In this document: positions 43,473-45,960 of the stretch, one piece after another | How the letters are laid out: every line of letters starts with the position of its first letter | Numbering within the stretch: position 1 is the first letter of the stretch | NCBI GenBank assembly: GCA_023665575.1 | Contig: JAMPDQ010000012.1 | Location: 1-45,960, forward strand | Reading direction: 5' to 3' | DNA: 45,960 nucleotides | Source: Candidatus Amulumruptor caecigallinarius | GTDB taxonomy: Bacteria; Bacteroidota; Bacteroidia; Bacteroidales; Muribaculaceae | Position numbers and translations under genes: made by a program | Notes under the pieces: generated by a model | What the model was told of the DNA's origin: nothing | Seen by the model: the letters and a program-made list of their open reading frames with translations, nothing else | The model's database searches: none

Positions 43473-44927
43473 ATGGATATAAAGAAATATCTTTTTACAG
43501 CGGTTGCCGTCATAACCTTGGGTTTCGGTGCATTTGCATGGGATAGTCCGCGTTACGGCATCTCCGGTCTGGAAGTGAAGGTGGAACATGGATTGGTGAA
43601 TCTCAACATGCAGCTTAATCCTAAGAATTTTCATGTGAAATATAATCAGAATGTGGAAATAACACCGGTGCTGAAATCGGTTGAGGGGAATGATTCCGTA
43701 GTTTTCCCCTCTGTCATAGTGGCCGGCAGAAATTCATATTACACGATTCAGCGTGAAGAAGCATATAAGGATTTCCTTCTGCGCTCGGGCAGCGGAAAGA
43801 TGCTCAATTATAAACAGTCATGCGAATGGCGCAACTGGATGGAGCGAAGCCGTCTCGAACTGCAGGAAAAGGTGGCCGGATGTTGTGGAAAGCTCAAAGG
43901 AGATACTGAGGAAAAGCCGGTGGCAAGTCTCGACTTCACTCCGGTGGAGTTCGCTCCCTCTTTCCATTATGCCGCCGCCGCACCCGAAATGGTGAAGGAA
44001 CGCAAAATCGAGGGAAAGGCCTATGTAAATTTCCCTGTGAACCGCACTGAGATTTATCCCGATTATTTGAACAATCCGGTGGAGTTGCGCAAAATCACAA
44101 ATTCAATTGACAGTGTGCGTATGAATCCGGATGCGACAGTGAAACAAATCACACTCACCGGTTTCGCATCGCCCGAAGGCCCTTATCTGAACAATGTTCG
44201 TTTGGCGAAAGGCCGCACGGAAGCTGTCATGAATTATGTGAAGAGTCAATATTCTTTCTCCGGCAGTGTGTTCAAAACCAATTCCGTGCCCGAAGACTGG
44301 GAGGGATTGCGAGATTCTGTTGCTCATTCCATCCTTCCCGACAGGGCTGAAATTCTCAGCTTTATCGACAACGGCAATGTGCCCGTTGAGAGGCGCAACG
44401 ATGAGTTGCGGGCAAAATTCCCCGTGAGTTATGCGTTTCTTTTGAAGCATGTCTATCCATGGTTGCGACACACCAATTATCGCATTGATTACGATATTCG
44501 CTCATATACCGATATTAATGAGATTCGCCGCGTGCTGAGCGAGCGCCCGCAAAATCTGAGTCTGAATGAGTTCTTCCTTGCGGCCGAGAGCTATCCTAAA
44601 GGGAGTGCGGAATATGACAAGGTGTTTGAGACGGCAGTGCTTTATTATCCCGATAGCGAGGTGGCCAATTTGAATGCGGCCAATTCGGCGATGAACGAGG
44701 GCGATCTGAAGCGTGCCCGCGTGCTGTTGAACCGCGTGAGCGGCACCCCCTCCGGCAAATATGCAATGGCCATCCTCGATGCTCTTGAGGGAAATTATGA
44801 TGCGGCGCAAGCCGGTTTTGAGGAGGCCGTGAAAAATGGTATTCCTGAGGCTCCGGCGGCTCTCGAGGAATTGAATAATGTTCGTGAAAAGAAAAATGGC
44901 ATTGTTTATGCGCCGGTTGCAGAATAA
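43473..44927 (+). CDS. DUF3868/OmpA-like pilus accessory protein with TPR-like tail
   Basis: 484 residues. Signal peptide 1-22 (FGAFAWDSP). DUF3868 covers about 23-150 (LEVKVEHGLVNLNMQLNP). An OmpA-like segment lies near 200-270, with TLTGFASPEGPYLNNVRLAKGRTEAV, which in OmpA domains binds peptidoglycan. The last 110 residues have helical TPR-like periodicity (VANLNAANSAMNEGDLKRARVLL). Cysteines are Cys117 and a CC pair at 137-138. It probably ties the pilus base to the wall. The TlpA-like gene starts 20 bp inside its 3' end. Codon use returns to the level of the rest of the window, unlike the structural genes. Confidence 0.85.
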   Translation: MDIKKYLFTAVAVITLGFGAFAWDSPRYGISGLEVKVEHGLVNLNMQLNPKNFHVKYNQNVEITPVLKSVEGNDSVVFPSVIVAGRNSYYTIQREEAYKDFLLRSGSGKMLNYKQSCEWRNWMERSRLELQEKVAGCCGKLKGDTEEKPVASLDFTPVEFAPSFHYAAAAPEMVKERKIEGKAYVNFPVNRTEIYPDYLNNPVELRKITNSIDSVRMNPDATVKQITLTGFASPEGPYLNNVRLAKGRTEAVMNYVKSQYSFSGSVFKTNSVPEDWEGLRDSVAHSILPDRAEILSFIDNGNVPVERRNDELRAKFPVSYAFLLKHVYPWLRHTNYRIDYDIRSYTDINEIRRVLSERPQNLSLNEFFLAAESYPKGSAEYDKVFETAVLYYPDSEVANLNAANSAMNEGDLKRARVLLNRVSGTPSGKYAMAILDALEGNYDAAQAGFEEAVKNGIPEAPAALEELNNVREKKNGIVYAPVAE

Positions 44928-45414
44928 GATATTGCTGTGTATGGCAGGCTTTGTGATGAGTCTGCTTTTTGCAGAATGCGTCACCGACAAGGATGAGCCC
45001 GGCTCCGGGCTTGGTGTCGGTGACGCGATTCCTTATTTCAGCATTGTCATGAACGATGGGAGCACTCTGACATCTTACGATTTGCTCGGCCGCGAGGCTG
45101 TGATTTGTTTCTTCAACACGGAATGCCCCGACTGTCAGCGCGAATTGCCAATGCTTCAGACTGAATATGATAAATCGCTTGCCACACCCGGCAGCAACAT
45201 GATATATGTGTGTATCTCGCGCGAGGAGGATGCTGAAAGTGTGGATAAATACTGGCGTGAGCACAGTTTAACGCTGCCATGGTCTGCGCAGACTGACAGA
45301 AGCATATACAATCTTTTTGCAGACACCGGAATTCCGCGCGTCTACCGCATCTCCCCTGACGGCCGAATCATCTTCGTGGAAAAAGGTCGCCAAACGTACC
45401 CTTTAAATCACTAA
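44908..45414 (+). CDS. TlpA-like thiol-disulfide oxidoreductase
   Basis: About 168 residues. Export signal in the first 24, with a poor lipobox (LFAEC, Cys24). Thioredoxin fold with active site CPDC (73-76) in FFNTECPDCQREL and the cis-Pro143 in TGIPRVYRISPDG. CPxC-type TlpA/ResA proteins move electrons in the periplasm and keep thiols reduced. It overlaps the DUF3868 gene, so it is part of the pilus operon; two earlier ATG codons would extend the overlap. The two proteins before it carry paired cysteines that could be its clients. The C-terminus ends abruptly beside a transposase remnant, so a few original residues may have been lost. Confidence 0.8.
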   Translation: MRRLQNKILLCMAGFVMSLLFAECVTDKDEPGSGLGVGDAIPYFSIVMNDGSTLTSYDLLGREAVICFFNTECPDCQRELPMLQTEYDKSLATPGSNMIYVCISREEDAESVDKYWREHSLTLPWSAQTDRSIYNLFADTGIPRVYRISPDGRIIFVEKGRQTYPLNH

Positions 45415-45691
45415 TGCGGACAGCAGGTAATGCCCGACAGTGACTTGGCTCGTCGCGCAGCATCACTTTCGTTGGCTTCACGTGCCCCGGTTTTGTATAG
45501 GTCAGGGCATACATTGTCTTGACAAGTTCACGAGCATTGTTTATAGTCAAGTTGGAATTGGCAGCTTTGAGCAATCGCTCTGTCTCGAGTTGGAGGACAT
45601 AGGCGCAGAAACAAATACAGATGTGACCTTCTATACGATTTCGTAGTCTGTGGAACATCGGTCGTATCTGCAGATCTCCTGTTTTCGTCAC
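45415..45691 (-). pseudogene. IS1634-like transposase, C-terminal remnant
   Basis: The minus strand encodes DLQIRPMFHRLRNRIEGHIC and then ICFCAYVLQLE, the C-terminal DDE-transposase block with the RI-x-AHI-like motif of IS1634/IS4-type elements, followed by LTINNARELVKTMYALTYT. Directly upstream is a stop (TGA AAA GTG), and the first 80% of the gene is absent. The remnant reaches to within a few bases of the TlpA-like stop codon. It shows that an insertion sequence once sat here and decayed. No intact ends are recognisable. Confidence 0.7.
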
Positions 45692-45797
45692 TTTTCAGGG
45701 CTGAAAAATCTACCAAGTTATTTTTTAATCGTCACTAAATTGGTTCGGTTTATCACGGATGTATAGCCGTGAACCGAGTTAAACTATTACAAAAAAA

Positions 45798-45828
45798 CAA
45801 AGCCATGACGTATTATGCCATAGCTTTG
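45798..45828 (+). terminator. Hairpin downstream of the pilus operon
   Basis: CAAAGC (45798-45803) pairs with GCTTTG (45823-45828), extended by ATG/CAT inside, followed by CTTTATAATG. It may end the pilus operon transcript after the IS remnant. The T run is short. Confidence 0.45.
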
Positions 45829-45909
45829 CTTTATAATGAAGTGATTTAAACTTTTTACAAAAATTAAAGAAGTGTTTAAATATGTTTTCTTCAAACGCAA
45901 TATTTATTA

Positions 45910-45960
45910 ATTCAACTTTCGCAAGTTTGCAACTTGCGAAAAGCAATGAGGTTAGAGGTT
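45910..45960. repeat. Right terminal palindromic repeat
   Basis: Exact reverse complement of 3-53. It contains the same palindrome with core TTTCGCAAGTT / AACTTGCGAAA. See the entry at the left end. Confidence 0.85.

Noticed and set aside
1-45960. Transposon or prophage bounded by the 51-bp ends
   Set aside because: The content is largely core genes (mutS, lysS, prfB, ychF, pgi); no integrase or phage gene is present, and a third palindrome copy lies inside, so a contig break at a repeat is simpler.

Overview
The window comes from a Bacteroidales genome, most likely a gut Muribaculaceae/Porphyromonadaceae-type organism. The evidence is a FimA/Mfa-type (type V) pilus operon with the Bacteroidales-only families DUF3575 and DUF3868, a DUF4254 gene next to a GT9 gene, a lysS-gpsA-pgi block, and several TAnnTTTG-type -7 boxes. 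The genus is inference. The two ends of the window carry the same 51-bp sequence in opposite orientation, so this is probably a whole contig that stops at a dispersed palindromic repeat.

Layout. 0.1-5.9 kb: envelope genes, namely a GT87-like mannosyltransferase, a small membrane protein, a UPF0104 flippase-like protein, a LysM glucosaminidase and a GlsB-like acyltransferase. 5.9-14.8 kb, all minus: ychF, a small lipoprotein, a polytopic GT39-like enzyme, wecG-cdd (translationally coupled), ugd and a PorZ-like double beta-propeller protein. 14.9-23.0 kb, minus: a phosphoribosyltransferase, LD-carboxypeptidase and radical SAM cluster, then mutS, mgtE and a TGS-fused nucleoside kinase. 23.2-24.8 kb, plus: DUF4254 and a GT9 heptosyltransferase-like enzyme. 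24.9-34.8 kb, minus: prfB, then lysS-gpsA-pgi followed by a SRD5A-type steroid 5-alpha-reductase, an OYE flavin reductase, an SDR dehydrogenase and an acyl-CoA ligase. 35.6-45.4 kb, plus: a complete pilus operon (stalk, anchor, minor subunit, large tip), two periplasmic/outer-membrane accessory proteins and a TlpA-like thioredoxin, ending against an IS1634-like transposase remnant.

The most interesting functional unit is 26.1-30.9 kb. SRD5A homologue + OYE reductase + SDR is the same gene trio known from gut Bacteroidales that reshape 3-oxo-delta4 bile acids into allo/iso forms such as isoallolithocholic acid. Here it sits 3 bp behind pgi and is accompanied by an acyl-CoA ligase.

The most interesting non-coding signal is a dispersed hairpin element (consensus TTTTA-TGAAACAGACTC-TAA) in about ten intergenic gaps. 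Its loop is conserved while the stem arms differ between copies yet stay complementary. A second palindrome family (core TTTCGCAAGTT-GCA-AACTTGCGAAA) lies at both ends and, degenerate, at 10.65 kb. The pilus operon has an unusually long leader with an 18-bp direct repeat and a C8 tract. All functional calls are from reading sequence by eye; no alignment or database search was run.
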